Source: Amycolatopsis sp. cg9
Lineage (GTDB): Bacteria; Actinomycetota; Actinomycetes; Mycobacteriales; Pseudonocardiaceae
Direction: 5' to 3'
DNA length: 64,000 nucleotides
Assembly: GCF_041346945.1 (NCBI RefSeq)
Contig: NZ_CP166850.1
Coordinates: 8,540,501-8,604,500 of the forward strand
This document shows positions 35,465 through 43,543 of this stretch, one piece after another; positions within the stretch are counted from its first letter, which is position 1, and every line of letters begins with the position of its first letter. Both the position numbers and the translations under genes were made by a program. Below the pieces are notes generated by a model, which did no database searches, was not told the origin of the DNA, and saw only the letters and a program-made list of their open reading frames with translations.

Positions 35465-37686
35465 AGCCGAGCACATCGCACTGGGGCGCCTTCTCGGCCG
35501 AGGTCGGCCCCGACGGCAGGCTGCGCGTCGAACCGCACCCCGCCGACCCGGCGCCGTCTCCCCTGCTGGGCAACCTGGCCGCCGCGCTGGACCACCCCAC
35601 CCGGGTGGCCCGGCCGGCGGTCCGCCGCGGCTGGCTCGAGGGCGGGCCGGGGCCGGACGAGCGCCGGGGGCGTGACGAGTTCGTCGAGCTGCCGTGGGAC
35701 GAGGTGCTCGACCGGCTGGCCGCCGAACTCGGCCGCGTCCGGGCCGAGCACGGCAACCAGGCGATCTTCGGCGGCTCGTACGGCTGGGCCAGCGCCGGCC
35801 GGTTCCACCACGCCCAAAGCCAGCTGCACCGCTTCCTGAACACCATCGGCGGCTTCACGTCGGCGCGGAACTCCTACAGCAACGGGACGTCGTCGGTGCT
35901 GCTGCCGCACGTCGTCGGCGACCCGCACGCGGTGCTGCGCCAGGCCTCGACCTGGCCGACGATCGCCGAGCACACCGAACTGATCGTCGCGTTCGGCGGG
36001 GTGCCGGAGAAGAACGTCTTCGTCACGCCCGGCGGGGTCACCGTCCACGGCACCCCCGGCCACCTCGCGCGGTTCGGCGGCCGCGTCGCACTCGTCAGCC
36101 CGCTGCGCGACGACGTACCGTCCACAGTGGACGCGCGCTGGTACCCGATCCGGCCCGCCACCGACACCGCGCTGATGCTGGCGCTCGCGCACACGCTCGT
36201 CGTGGAAGACTTGTACGCCACGGACTTCCTCGAACGCTACTGCGTCGGTTACGCGGAGTTCGAGCGTTACCTGCGCGACAAGGACCCGGACTGGGCGGCC
36301 GGGATCACCGGCATCCCGGCCGCGGACATCGTCGCGCTAGCCAGGGAGATGGCCGCGCACCGGACGCTGATCACCGTCACGTGGTCGCTGCAGCGCGCCG
36401 AACACGGCGAGCAGCCGGTGTGGGCGGGCATCGCGCTGGCCGCGCTGCTCGGGCAGATCGGCTTGCCCGGCGGCGGGTTTGGCCACGGCTACGGCTCGAT
36501 GGGCGACGTCGGCGACACCGGTCCCGAGCTGCGCATACCCGCGCTCCCCCAGGGCGTCAACCCGGTCGCCGAGTTCATCCCGGTCGCGCGGATCGCCGAC
36601 CTGCTGCTGCACCCGGGCGAGCCGTACGACTACAACGGCGAGACCCGGCGCTACCCGGACATCCGGCTGGTGCACTGGGCGGGCGGCAACCCGTTCCACC
36701 ACCACCAGGACCTCAACCGGCTGCGCCGCGCCTTCGCCCGCCCGGACACCGTGGTCGTGCACGAACCCCATTGGACGGCCACCGCGCGGCACGCCGACAT
36801 CGTGCTGCCCGCCACGACCGCGCTGGAGCGCGAGGACATCGGTTCCGGCCGCCGGGACACGCACGTGATCGCCATGCACCGGATCGCCGCGCCCGCCGGG
36901 GAAGCGCGGGACGACTACACGATCTTCGCCGCGCTGGCCGCCCGGCTCGGGGTCGAAGCGGAGTTCACCGAGGGCCGCACCGCCCGGCAGTGGCTGGCGC
37001 ACCTGTACGACGGCTGGCGCGACGAACCGTCGTTCGAAGAGTTCTGGGCCGCGGGCGAGCTGCGGCTGCCGCCCGGCCGCGAGCACCACACCCTGTTCGC
37101 GGACTTCCGCGCGGACCCGGACGCCCACCCGCTGCGCACCCCGAGCGGCCGCATCGAGATCACTTCGGCGACCGTCGCGGGCTTCGGCTACCCGGACTGC
37201 CCCGGCCACCCGGTCTGGCTGCCGCCCGCCGAAACCGGGCCGCTGTGGCTGATCGCGAACCAGCCGCACACCCGCCTGCACAGCCAGCTCGACGCCGGCG
37301 ACACCAGCCTGGCCGGCAAGGTGGCCGGCCGCGAGGCGATCCGGCTCAACCCCGCCGACGCGGCGGCGCGCGGCATCGCGCCGGGCGACGTGGTCCGGGT
37401 GTTCAACGACCGGGGCGCGTGCCTGGCGGGCGCGGTGCTGGACGACGCGCTCCGGCCCGGCGTCGTCCAGCTCCCGACCGGTGCCTGGTTCGACCCGGTC
37501 GAGGACCACCCCACCGGGCCGTTGTGCGCGCACGGCAACCCCAACGTCCTCACCGCGGACATCCCGTCTTCGCGGCTTTCGCAGGGCTGCGCCGGCCAGC
37601 ACGCGGCAGTCGACGTCGAACGGTTCGACGGGCCGGTCCCGGAAGTGCGAGTCCTGCGTCCACCGATCCCGAAGGGACCCCGATGA
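35461..37686 (+). CDS. Molybdopterin oxidoreductase of the DMSO/biotin-sulfoxide reductase family
   Basis: 741 residues, close to BisC length. There is no N-terminal Cys motif for a 4Fe-4S cluster and no Tat signal, as in cytoplasmic BisC. The family's GSYGWASAGRFHHAQSQLHR is at about 105-124, and Ser140 in the SYSNGT segment sits where the Mo-ligating serine of DMSO reductase is found. VHWAGGNPFHHHQDLNRL and the C-terminal ANQPHTRLHSQLD pterin-binding segment are also typical. Likely reduces a sulfoxide or N-oxide and so recovers oxidised biotin or methionine. ATG overlaps the previous stop. Confidence 0.9.
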   Translation: MKPSTSHWGAFSAEVGPDGRLRVEPHPADPAPSPLLGNLAAALDHPTRVARPAVRRGWLEGGPGPDERRGRDEFVELPWDEVLDRLAAELGRVRAEHGNQAIFGGSYGWASAGRFHHAQSQLHRFLNTIGGFTSARNSYSNGTSSVLLPHVVGDPHAVLRQASTWPTIAEHTELIVAFGGVPEKNVFVTPGGVTVHGTPGHLARFGGRVALVSPLRDDVPSTVDARWYPIRPATDTALMLALAHTLVVEDLYATDFLERYCVGYAEFERYLRDKDPDWAAGITGIPAADIVALAREMAAHRTLITVTWSLQRAEHGEQPVWAGIALAALLGQIGLPGGGFGHGYGSMGDVGDTGPELRIPALPQGVNPVAEFIPVARIADLLLHPGEPYDYNGETRRYPDIRLVHWAGGNPFHHHQDLNRLRRAFARPDTVVVHEPHWTATARHADIVLPATTALEREDIGSGRRDTHVIAMHRIAAPAGEARDDYTIFAALAARLGVEAEFTEGRTARQWLAHLYDGWRDEPSFEEFWAAGELRLPPGREHHTLFADFRADPDAHPLRTPSGRIEITSATVAGFGYPDCPGHPVWLPPAETGPLWLIANQPHTRLHSQLDAGDTSLAGKVAGREAIRLNPADAAARGIAPGDVVRVFNDRGACLAGAVLDDALRPGVVQLPTGAWFDPVEDHPTGPLCAHGNPNVLTADIPSSRLSQGCAGQHAAVDVERFDGPVPEVRVLRPPIPKGPR

Positions 37687-38168
37687 CCTCGTTGCAGCCC
37701 GTGACGTCCGAAAGCCGGTTGCGCGAAGCGTTCGGCTGCTTCCCGTCCGGCGTCACCGCCGTGTGCGCGCTGATCGACGGCGTCCCGCACGGAATGGCCG
37801 CCAGCTCCTTCACGTCGGTTTCACTGGCCCCGCCGCTCGTGTCGCTGTGCATCCAGCGCACGTCGGCCACCTGGCCGCGGCTGCGCGACCGGCGGCTCGG
37901 CCTGAGCGTCCTGGCCGAGGGGCAGGACGACGCCTGCCGCCGGCTCTCCGCCCGGCAGGGCGACCGCTTCCACGGCGTCTCGTGGCAGGCCGGCGCGGAC
38001 GGCAGCGTGTTCATCACCGGCTCGAGCGCGTGGCTGGAGTGTTCGCTGGCGGAAGAGGTCCCCGCCGGCGACCACCTGATCGCCCTGCTGCGGATCCACG
38101 GCCTGCACACGGCGGAAACCCCGCCACTGGTGTTCCACGGCAGCCGCTTCCGCCGGCTCGCCGCGTGA
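37683..38168 (+). CDS. Flavin reductase-like FMN-binding protein
   Basis: 161 residues. Flavin reductase domain with FGCFPSGVTAVCALIDGVPHGMAASSFTSVSLAPPLVSLCI and a C-terminal GDHLIALLRIHGL strand. It should supply reduced FMN to the two SsuD-like enzymes and the ACAD-like flavoprotein. Last gene of the operon; ATG overlaps the molybdoenzyme stop. Only 4 bp separate its stop from that of the convergent gene. Confidence 0.88.
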   Translation: MTSLQPVTSESRLREAFGCFPSGVTAVCALIDGVPHGMAASSFTSVSLAPPLVSLCIQRTSATWPRLRDRRLGLSVLAEGQDDACRRLSARQGDRFHGVSWQAGADGSVFITGSSAWLECSLAEEVPAGDHLIALLRIHGLHTAETPPLVFHGSRFRRLAA

Positions 38169-38172
38169 CGGC

Positions 38173-39069
38173 TCAGTGCAGGCTCGCGACGAACGCCAAG
38201 GTGCGCGCCCGCTCCTCGCCGGTGCCGACCGGGCTGACCAGCAGCTCGGTCACCCCCGCCGTGGCGAACCGGCGGACCGTCGCGGCGACGAGGTCCTCGT
38301 CGCCGGCCGTCACGGTGTCTTCGAGCCCGGCCTTCCCCTGCTGTCGCAGCAGCCGCCGGTAGCTCGCGAACTCCCCCGCCGCCCCGAACCGGCCGCGGAT
38401 GTCGTCCCGCACGCGCTCCGGCGACGACGTCACCGACAGCATCGCCGAGGCGACCACGCGCGGCGCCGGCCGCCCGGCCCGGTTCGCCGCGTCGGTGATC
38501 TTCGGGACCACGTGCTCGGCCAGCAGCTCCGGCCCCGCCCACACCGTCACCGTCCCGTCGGCCAGCTCGCCGGCGATGCCGAGCAGCACCGGCCCGAGCG
38601 CGGCCACCAGCACGTCCGGCGGTTCGGCACCCGGCACGTCGACCGTCCCGGCCGCCGTGAGCGTTTCGCCGCGGAAGCCGACGGTTTCCCCGCGCAGCAA
38701 GGGGCGCAGGGCCTGCAGGTATTCGCGGACGTGCCGCGCGGGCCGGTCGTAGGACAGCCCGTAACCGCCTTCGATGATTTCGCGGTGGCTGGGCCCGATG
38801 CCCAGGGTCAGCCGCCCACCGGTGGCCGCCTGCGCGGTGAGCGCCTGGCCGGCCAGCGCGAGCGGGTGCTGGGCGTGGGTCCGCACGACAGCGGTTCCCA
38901 GCCCGATCCGCGGCACCCGCTGCCCGGCGACCGCGGCGACGGTGAGCGCGTCCCACGCCGTCAGCTGCGGGAGAAAAGCGCTGGCCAGCCCCAGTTCTTC
39001 CGCCGCCGCGACGTCCTCGACGATCTCGTCGAGTCCCGCCGAGCCGGTCGCGTAGAGCCCGATCCGCAT
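38173..39069 (-). CDS. LLM-class F420-dependent oxidoreductase
   Basis: 298 residues, luciferase-like barrel. MRIGLYATGSAGLDEIVEDV at the start and LGTAVVRTHAQHPLALAGQALTAQ plus LTLGIGPSHREIIEGGYGL are hallmarks of the F420-dependent subgroup in mycobacteria and related actinomycetes. Substrate unknown. The ATG at 39067-39069 has GGAGG upstream. It is divergent from a TetR gene with twin operator sites between them, so it is probably that repressor's target and functionally separate from the adjacent sulfur operon. Confidence 0.87.
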   Translation of the reverse strand: MRIGLYATGSAGLDEIVEDVAAAEELGLASAFLPQLTAWDALTVAAVAGQRVPRIGLGTAVVRTHAQHPLALAGQALTAQAATGGRLTLGIGPSHREIIEGGYGLSYDRPARHVREYLQALRPLLRGETVGFRGETLTAAGTVDVPGAEPPDVLVAALGPVLLGIAGELADGTVTVWAGPELLAEHVVPKITDAANRAGRPAPRVVASAMLSVTSSPERVRDDIRGRFGAAGEFASYRRLLRQQGKAGLEDTVTAGDEDLVAATVRRFATAGVTELLVSPVGTGEERARTLAFVASLH

Positions 39070-39082
39070 GCCGCCTCCAACC

Positions 39083-39138
39083 GGAATGTCAGATTCACCT
39101 TCTGCCGCGAACGTAGCATAAGATGAATCCGACATTCC
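39083..39138. promoter_or_regulatory. Twin operator sites between LLM oxidoreductase and TetR genes
   Basis: Two 15-bp sites face each other: GGAATGTCAGATTCA at 39083-39097 and TGAATCCGACATTCC at 39124-39138, reverse complements at 14 of 15 positions. Each is itself a short dyad of form GAAT-N5-ATTC. Centres are 41 bp apart, about four helical turns. One lies next to each start codon, as expected for a TetR divergon. Confidence 0.7.
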
Positions 39139-39158
39139 GTTTCGGGAGGAGGCCGGCC

Positions 39159-39698
39159 ATGCGAGCGGACGCGGTGCGCAACCGCGAGCGGATCGTCGAG
39201 CACGCGGTGCGCCTGTTCGCCGAACGCGGCCCGGACGTCCCGATGTGCGAGATCGCCGACGCGGCCGGCCTCGGCGTCGGCACGCTGTACCGCCACTTCC
39301 CCGACCGGCGGTCCCTCGCACTGGACATCGGCATCGGCGCCCTGCGCGACCTCGCGGACTTCACCCGCGCCATCCGCGCCGACTCGGCGTGGGCGGAGCT
39401 CCTGGCGATCATCGGCCACTGCGCGACGCTCCCGCTGGCCCTCGCGAAGTCCCTGGCCGAGCTGCTGCCCGAGGACGAGACGCAGGCGGAGCTGGAGCAC
39501 ACCGTCGACTCGCTGCTGGCCGACGTCGTCGTGCGCGCGCAGCGGGAAGGCACGCTGCGCGCGGACGTGCCGGTGCCGGAGGTCCAGCGCCTGCTGAGCA
39601 CGATCGTCTGCCGCCCGGGCGCCCGCCCCGACGATTACCTGACCCTCGTCCTCCTCGACGGCCTCCGAGCCCGGCCGGCGGGTCCCGCGAGCACCTGA
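39159..39698 (+). CDS. TetR-family transcriptional repressor
   Basis: 179 residues from the ATG at 39159, which has GGGAGGAG eight bases upstream; an ATG at 39123 in the same frame overlaps the second operator and is less likely. The helix-turn-helix reads VPMCEIADAAGLGVGTLYRHF. The C-terminal part resembles the TetR subgroup with a SbtR-like domain. It probably represses itself and the divergent F420-dependent oxidoreductase. Confidence 0.88.
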   Translation: MRADAVRNRERIVEHAVRLFAERGPDVPMCEIADAAGLGVGTLYRHFPDRRSLALDIGIGALRDLADFTRAIRADSAWAELLAIIGHCATLPLALAKSLAELLPEDETQAELEHTVDSLLADVVVRAQREGTLRADVPVPEVQRLLSTIVCRPGARPDDYLTLVLLDGLRARPAGPAST

Positions 39699-39714
39699 CG
39701 CGCAGCCCGGCGGG

Positions 39715-39745
39715 GAGGGTGCGACGATGGAAAACCGTCGCCCTC
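39715..39745 (+). terminator. Hairpin after the TetR gene
   Basis: GAGGG, 2-nt bulge region, CGACG on the left arm and CGTCGCCCTC on the right, with loop atggaaaac. It lies 17 bp after the TetR stop and before the membrane-protein gene. No T-tract follows, which is usual for actinomycete terminators. Stem paired by eye only. Confidence 0.45.
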
Positions 39746-39803
39746 GGCCGGTTCACGGACCGCGGGGCGAGGTCGGGACAGGCGGCGGACGGAGGGAGCA
39801 CGC

Positions 39804-40439
39804 GTGCGGGTGGCCGAACTGGTGCAGTCGCCGTTGGTGCCACCGGGCCGGCCCCTCCGCCGGGTGTCCCAGCTCCTCTCCGGGCTCGTGCTCTACGGGG
39901 TCAGCGACGCGATGGTCGTCGCCGCCGGGCTGGGGGTGGAGCCGTGGGACGCGCTCGCGCAGGGGCTGACCCGCACCGCCGGGCTGAGCATCGGGGTCTG
40001 GACCAACCTGATCGGTGCCGCCGTCCTGCTGCTGTGGATCCCGCTGCGGCAGAAGCCCGGGCTGGGCACGCTCTGCAACGTGCTGCTCGTCGGCACCTCG
40101 ATGGACCTCGCGCTGGCGGTGCTGCCGCCGTTCGGGCAGCTGTGGGTGCGCTGGGCCGTGCTGGTCGCGGGCATCGTGCTCAACGGGTTCGCCACCGGCT
40201 GCTACATCGGCGCCCAGGCCGGGCCGGGCCCGCGGGACGGGCTGATGACCGGGCTCGCGCGGCGCGGGTACCCGATCTGGGCGGTGCGCTGGGGCATCGA
40301 GATCGCGGTGCTGGTGATCGGGTTCCTGCTCGGGGCCACCGTGGGCATCGGGACCGTCCTCTACGCCTGCGCGATCGGACCGCTCGCCCAGCTGTTCATG
40401 CCGATGCTGGACATGGGGCGGAGCAAGGGATCGCCCTGA
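39804..40439 (+). CDS. YczE/YitT-like integral membrane protein
   Basis: 211 residues with about five hydrophobic helices. The segments LYGVSDAMVVAAGLGVEPWDAL, GFATGCYIGAQAGPGPRDGLMTGL and the tail TVLYACAIGPLAQLFMP are characteristic of the YczE/YyaS/YitT-like membrane family common in actinobacteria. Function unproven; some members are thought to be transporters. GTG start at 39804 with GGAGGGAG five bases upstream. The 3' end overlaps the convergent amidohydrolase-like gene by 79 bp. Confidence 0.82.
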   Translation: MRVAELVQSPLVPPGRPLRRVSQLLSGLVLYGVSDAMVVAAGLGVEPWDALAQGLTRTAGLSIGVWTNLIGAAVLLLWIPLRQKPGLGTLCNVLLVGTSMDLALAVLPPFGQLWVRWAVLVAGIVLNGFATGCYIGAQAGPGPRDGLMTGLARRGYPIWAVRWGIEIAVLVIGFLLGATVGIGTVLYACAIGPLAQLFMPMLDMGRSKGSP

Positions 40440-41152
40440 CGAACGGCCGCGAGCCGGGCCGCGACGCCGAATTCGTGGAAGATCGCGGTGGAAACCGGGT
40501 CCGTCTCGGCGTACCACTCCGGATGCCATTGCACCGCAAGGCAAAACCCGTCGCCCGCCGAAGCGGCCTCGACCACGCCGTCCGCGGCCACCGCCTCCAC
40601 CCGCAGGTCCGGCGCGATCCGGTCGATGGCCTGGTGGTGCAGCGAATTGACCGACACGCGCGCATAGCCCAGCAGCTGCCGCAACATGCCGCCGGCGGGG
40701 AGGTCGACCTCGTGCGCGGGCAGGTACTGCCGGTCCCTGGGCTGGGAAAGGTCCTCGCGATGACGGTCGTCGGGCAGATCGCGCAACGTGCCGCCCAAGG
40801 CGACGTTCAGCTCCTGCAGCCCGCGGCAGATCCCCAGCACCGGCACGCCCGCCCGCACCGCGGCGGGCAGCACCCGCAGCGCGAGTTCGTCGCGGGCCGG
40901 ATCGACGGGCCCGTCCCGGGGCGGACCGCCGTAGCGGGCGGGCTGGACGTCGGTCTCGTGCCCGCCGAAGACGACGCCGTCGAACCGGCCGAGCAGCTCC
41001 GCCAGGTCCGGGGCGGGACCGCCGACGACGGCCACCGCGCAGCCGGAAACCCGTTCCAGCGCCCGGACGTAGACCTCGCGCACCGCGAGGTGCGGCACCA
41101 CGCCGATCGGTTCGGCCGACGCGGCGAGCGCGACCAGCGGCCGGGCGCTCAC
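40361..41152 (-). CDS. Gamma-glutamyl-GABA hydrolase-like class I amidotransferase (PuuD family)
   Basis: 263 residues, class I glutamine-amidotransferase-like fold. Nucleophile elbow GICRGLQELN with Cys109, and HPE with His210 and Glu212, complete the Cys-His-Glu triad. PuuD removes a gamma-glutamyl group from gamma-glutamyl-GABA. Beside a biosynthetic locus with a BtrK-like decarboxylase, it could instead remove a gamma-glutamyl protecting group from a pathway amine (inference). GTG start at 41152 overlaps the MetY stop by 4 bp, so the two are co-translated. The 3' end overlaps the membrane-protein gene. Confidence 0.85.
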   Translation of the reverse strand: MSARPLVALAASAEPIGVVPHLAVREVYVRALERVSGCAVAVVGGPAPDLAELLGRFDGVVFGGHETDVQPARYGGPPRDGPVDPARDELALRVLPAAVRAGVPVLGICRGLQELNVALGGTLRDLPDDRHREDLSQPRDRQYLPAHEVDLPAGGMLRQLLGYARVSVNSLHHQAIDRIAPDLRVEAVAADGVVEAASAGDGFCLAVQWHPEWYAETDPVSTAIFHEFGVAARLAAVRQGDPLLRPMSSIGMNSWASGPIAQA

Positions 41153-42486
41153 CGGGCCCGCTCCAGCGCGCGGGTGAGGTCTTCGAGCAGGTCGTCCGGG
41201 TGTTCCAAGCCCAGCGACAGCCGGATCGAGCCCGGCGTGACGCCCGCCGCGAGCTGGTCGGCCACCGGCAGCTGGGCGTGGGTGGTGGACGCCGGGTGCG
41301 TGGCCATCGAGCGGACGTCACCGATGTTGGTCACGTGCGCGAACAGCCGCAGGGCTTCGATGAACCGGCTGCCCGCCTCCTGCCCGCCGGCCAGCTCGAA
41401 CTGCACCAGCGGGCCGCCGTTGCCGCCGAGGTAGCGCCGCAGCAGCTCCTGCTGCTCGCCGCCGGCCAGGGCCGGGTGGCTGACCGAGGACACCGCGGGG
41501 TGCGCGTCGAGGAACCGCGCGACCGTGGCCGCGTTCTCGCCGTGCGCGCGCATCCGCAGCGGGAGCGTCTCGATGCCCTGGATGAGCAGGAAGGCGTTGA
41601 ACGGGCTCAGGCACGCCCCGAGGTCGCGCAGCAGCGTTTCCCGCGCCTTGAGCAGGTAGGGGCTGCGGCCCAGCGCGCTGTCGAGCCCGGCGCCGGTCTC
41701 GGTCCACACCGCGCCGCCGTGCGCGGGGTCCGGTTCGGTCAGCAACGGGTGCCGGGCGGCGTGGCGCGTCCAGTCGAAGGTGCCGCCGTCCACGATCAGC
41801 CCGCCCAGTGCGCTGCCGTGCCCACCGATGTACTTCGTGGCCGAATACACCAGGATGTTCGCGCCGAAGTCCAGCGGGTTGCAGACCATCGGGAGCAGCG
41901 TGTTGTCCAGCACCAGCGGCACTTCCGCCTGTTCGGCGAGCCCGGCGACGTCCTCGATCGGGAAGATGCGCAGCTTCGGGTTGGGCAGGGTTTCGCCGAA
42001 GTAGGCGCGGGTGCGCTCGTCCGTGGCGGCGGCGAAGTTCTTCGGGTCTTCCGGGCTGACGAACCGGGTTTCGACGCCGAACCGGGCGAAGGTGTTGGCC
42101 AGCAGGTTCCACGTGCCGCCGTAGAGCTCGTCGGAGCTGACGATGTTGTCCCCGGCCCGGCACAGGTTGAGCAGGGCGACCGTGGTCGCGGCCTGGCCGG
42201 TGGAGACGGCCAGCGCGGCCGGGGCGCCGTCGACGGCGGCGATCCGCGCTTCGAGCACGTCGCAGGTGGGGTTGTTGAGCCGGGTGTAGGCGTGCCCGTC
42301 CTCGCTCAGGTCGAAGATGCCCGCGGCGGCGCCGGTGCCGGGCAGCTCGTAGGCCGCGGTCTGGAAGATCGGCGTGATCACCGGCGCGGTCGGGCCGGCG
42401 CGCAGCTCCGCACCCGCGTGCATCACGGCGGACTCGGGCCGCCGGAAGTCCTTCGGTGCGCTGGCGGGGCGTTCAGTGACCGGCAT
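41149..42486 (-). CDS. metY: O-acetylhomoserine sulfhydrylase-like PLP enzyme (MetY type)
   Basis: 445 residues, Cys/Met metabolism PLP-dependent fold. Pyridoxal lysine Lys218 lies in VYSATKYIGGHG; other conserved parts are YTRLNNPTCDVLEARIA, DNTLLPM and HPASTTHAQL. The MetY group makes homocysteine from O-acetylhomoserine and sulfide by gamma-replacement. In this position, between PuuD-like and desaturase genes, it might make another gamma-substituted amino acid. ATG at 42484-42486 with GGGAG; its start overlaps the desaturase stop by 14 bp. Confidence 0.88.
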   Translation of the reverse strand: MPVTERPASAPKDFRRPESAVMHAGAELRAGPTAPVITPIFQTAAYELPGTGAAAGIFDLSEDGHAYTRLNNPTCDVLEARIAAVDGAPAALAVSTGQAATTVALLNLCRAGDNIVSSDELYGGTWNLLANTFARFGVETRFVSPEDPKNFAAATDERTRAYFGETLPNPKLRIFPIEDVAGLAEQAEVPLVLDNTLLPMVCNPLDFGANILVYSATKYIGGHGSALGGLIVDGGTFDWTRHAARHPLLTEPDPAHGGAVWTETGAGLDSALGRSPYLLKARETLLRDLGACLSPFNAFLLIQGIETLPLRMRAHGENAATVARFLDAHPAVSSVSHPALAGGEQQELLRRYLGGNGGPLVQFELAGGQEAGSRFIEALRLFAHVTNIGDVRSMATHPASTTHAQLPVADQLAAGVTPGSIRLSLGLEHPDDLLEDLTRALERAR

Positions 42487-43528
42487 GGGACAGCTCCCTC
42501 GGTTCGGACATGGACGTGACGATCGCGCTGACGGCGCTGGGCTGCCCCTGCGGTCCCCGGGTGAACAGCCCGCCCAGCACGGCGTCGACCGCGGCGTACT
42601 CCGGATCGGCCAGCCGCACCCGCCTCGCCTTGCCGAGGTTCCAGAACGGCGTGCGCGGATCGAGGTGGTGTTCCAGGTGGTAGTTGTCGTTGTGGATGCC
42701 GGTGAGGAACTTCTCCCAGCCGCGGCTCTTGCGGTTGCGCGTCATGTGCAGGTCGACGCGGGCGTCCCGGACGAGCGGGGTGTGCTCGGAGAGTTCGATG
42801 TACCAGCCCAGGATCTGGAAGCTCGTCAGGTAGGGCACGAACCAGAACAGCAGCAGCTCGCCCGTCCAGCCCTGTGCCCAGCACACCCCCGCAACGAGCG
42901 CCCAGAACCCCCAGAACCCGGCCCGGTCGAGCACCCGCTTGCGGCGCTGGACCTGGGGCACCTCCGCCGTGCGGCCTTCGCGCAGCACCCGGTAGCGGTT
43001 GCGGACCAGGTACCGCAGGTAGGCCCAGGTCTGCGAGCCGAGCAGCGGGACCAGCACCACGCGGCGCACGTAGGTCCGCGGCGAGGCGGCCCGGTAGGCG
43101 CCCTGCTCGATGAAGAACCGCAGGTCCGGGTCGCGGTCCGGGTCGCCGAGCCGCGGGTGGTGGGTGAACACGTGCGAAACCTTGTACGCGTAGTGCTGCT
43201 GGAAGATCGGGTACGCGGTGAGCACGGTGCCGAGCAGCATCCGCACCCGGTGGTCGGCGGCGCCGACGCCGTGCGCGCAATCGTGCAGGATCGTGGACAG
43301 CCCCCGCTGCCGTGCCCCGATGATCAGCACGGCGAGCGGGTAGCACCACCACGAAACGGCCACGCAGAGCCAGACGCAGGCCGCGATCCAGGCGGCGTCC
43401 TCGAGCCAGGCCAGCCCGGCGTGCCAGTTGTCACTGCGGTTGAGGGGTTTCATCCGGGCCCGCACGTCGGCGGGGAAGCGGTGCATCCGGTACCGCTTCC
43501 CGTCGTAGGCCCACTCGGTCTCGGACAC
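42473..43528 (-). CDS. Membrane fatty-acid desaturase-like di-iron protein
   Basis: 351 residues. Three histidine boxes are complete: HDCAH (His82, His86), HVFTHH (119-124) and DNYHLEHH (281-288). Hydrophobic segments around 45-72, 95-110, 205-220 and 225-245 fit the four-helix membrane fold. This family inserts double bonds, hydroxyls or, in some pathways, triple bonds into acyl chains, often carrier-bound. The nearby carrier proteins make a carrier-bound substrate possible (inference). GTG start at 43526-43528 with AGGGAGC; followed with overlap by metY. Confidence 0.88.
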   Translation of the reverse strand: MSETEWAYDGKRYRMHRFPADVRARMKPLNRSDNWHAGLAWLEDAAWIAACVWLCVAVSWWCYPLAVLIIGARQRGLSTILHDCAHGVGAADHRVRMLLGTVLTAYPIFQQHYAYKVSHVFTHHPRLGDPDRDPDLRFFIEQGAYRAASPRTYVRRVVLVPLLGSQTWAYLRYLVRNRYRVLREGRTAEVPQVQRRKRVLDRAGFWGFWALVAGVCWAQGWTGELLLFWFVPYLTSFQILGWYIELSEHTPLVRDARVDLHMTRNRKSRGWEKFLTGIHNDNYHLEHHLDPRTPFWNLGKARRVRLADPEYAAVDAVLGGLFTRGPQGQPSAVSAIVTSMSEPRELSHAGH

Positions 43529-43543
43529 GCGTGCTCCCTGTGG

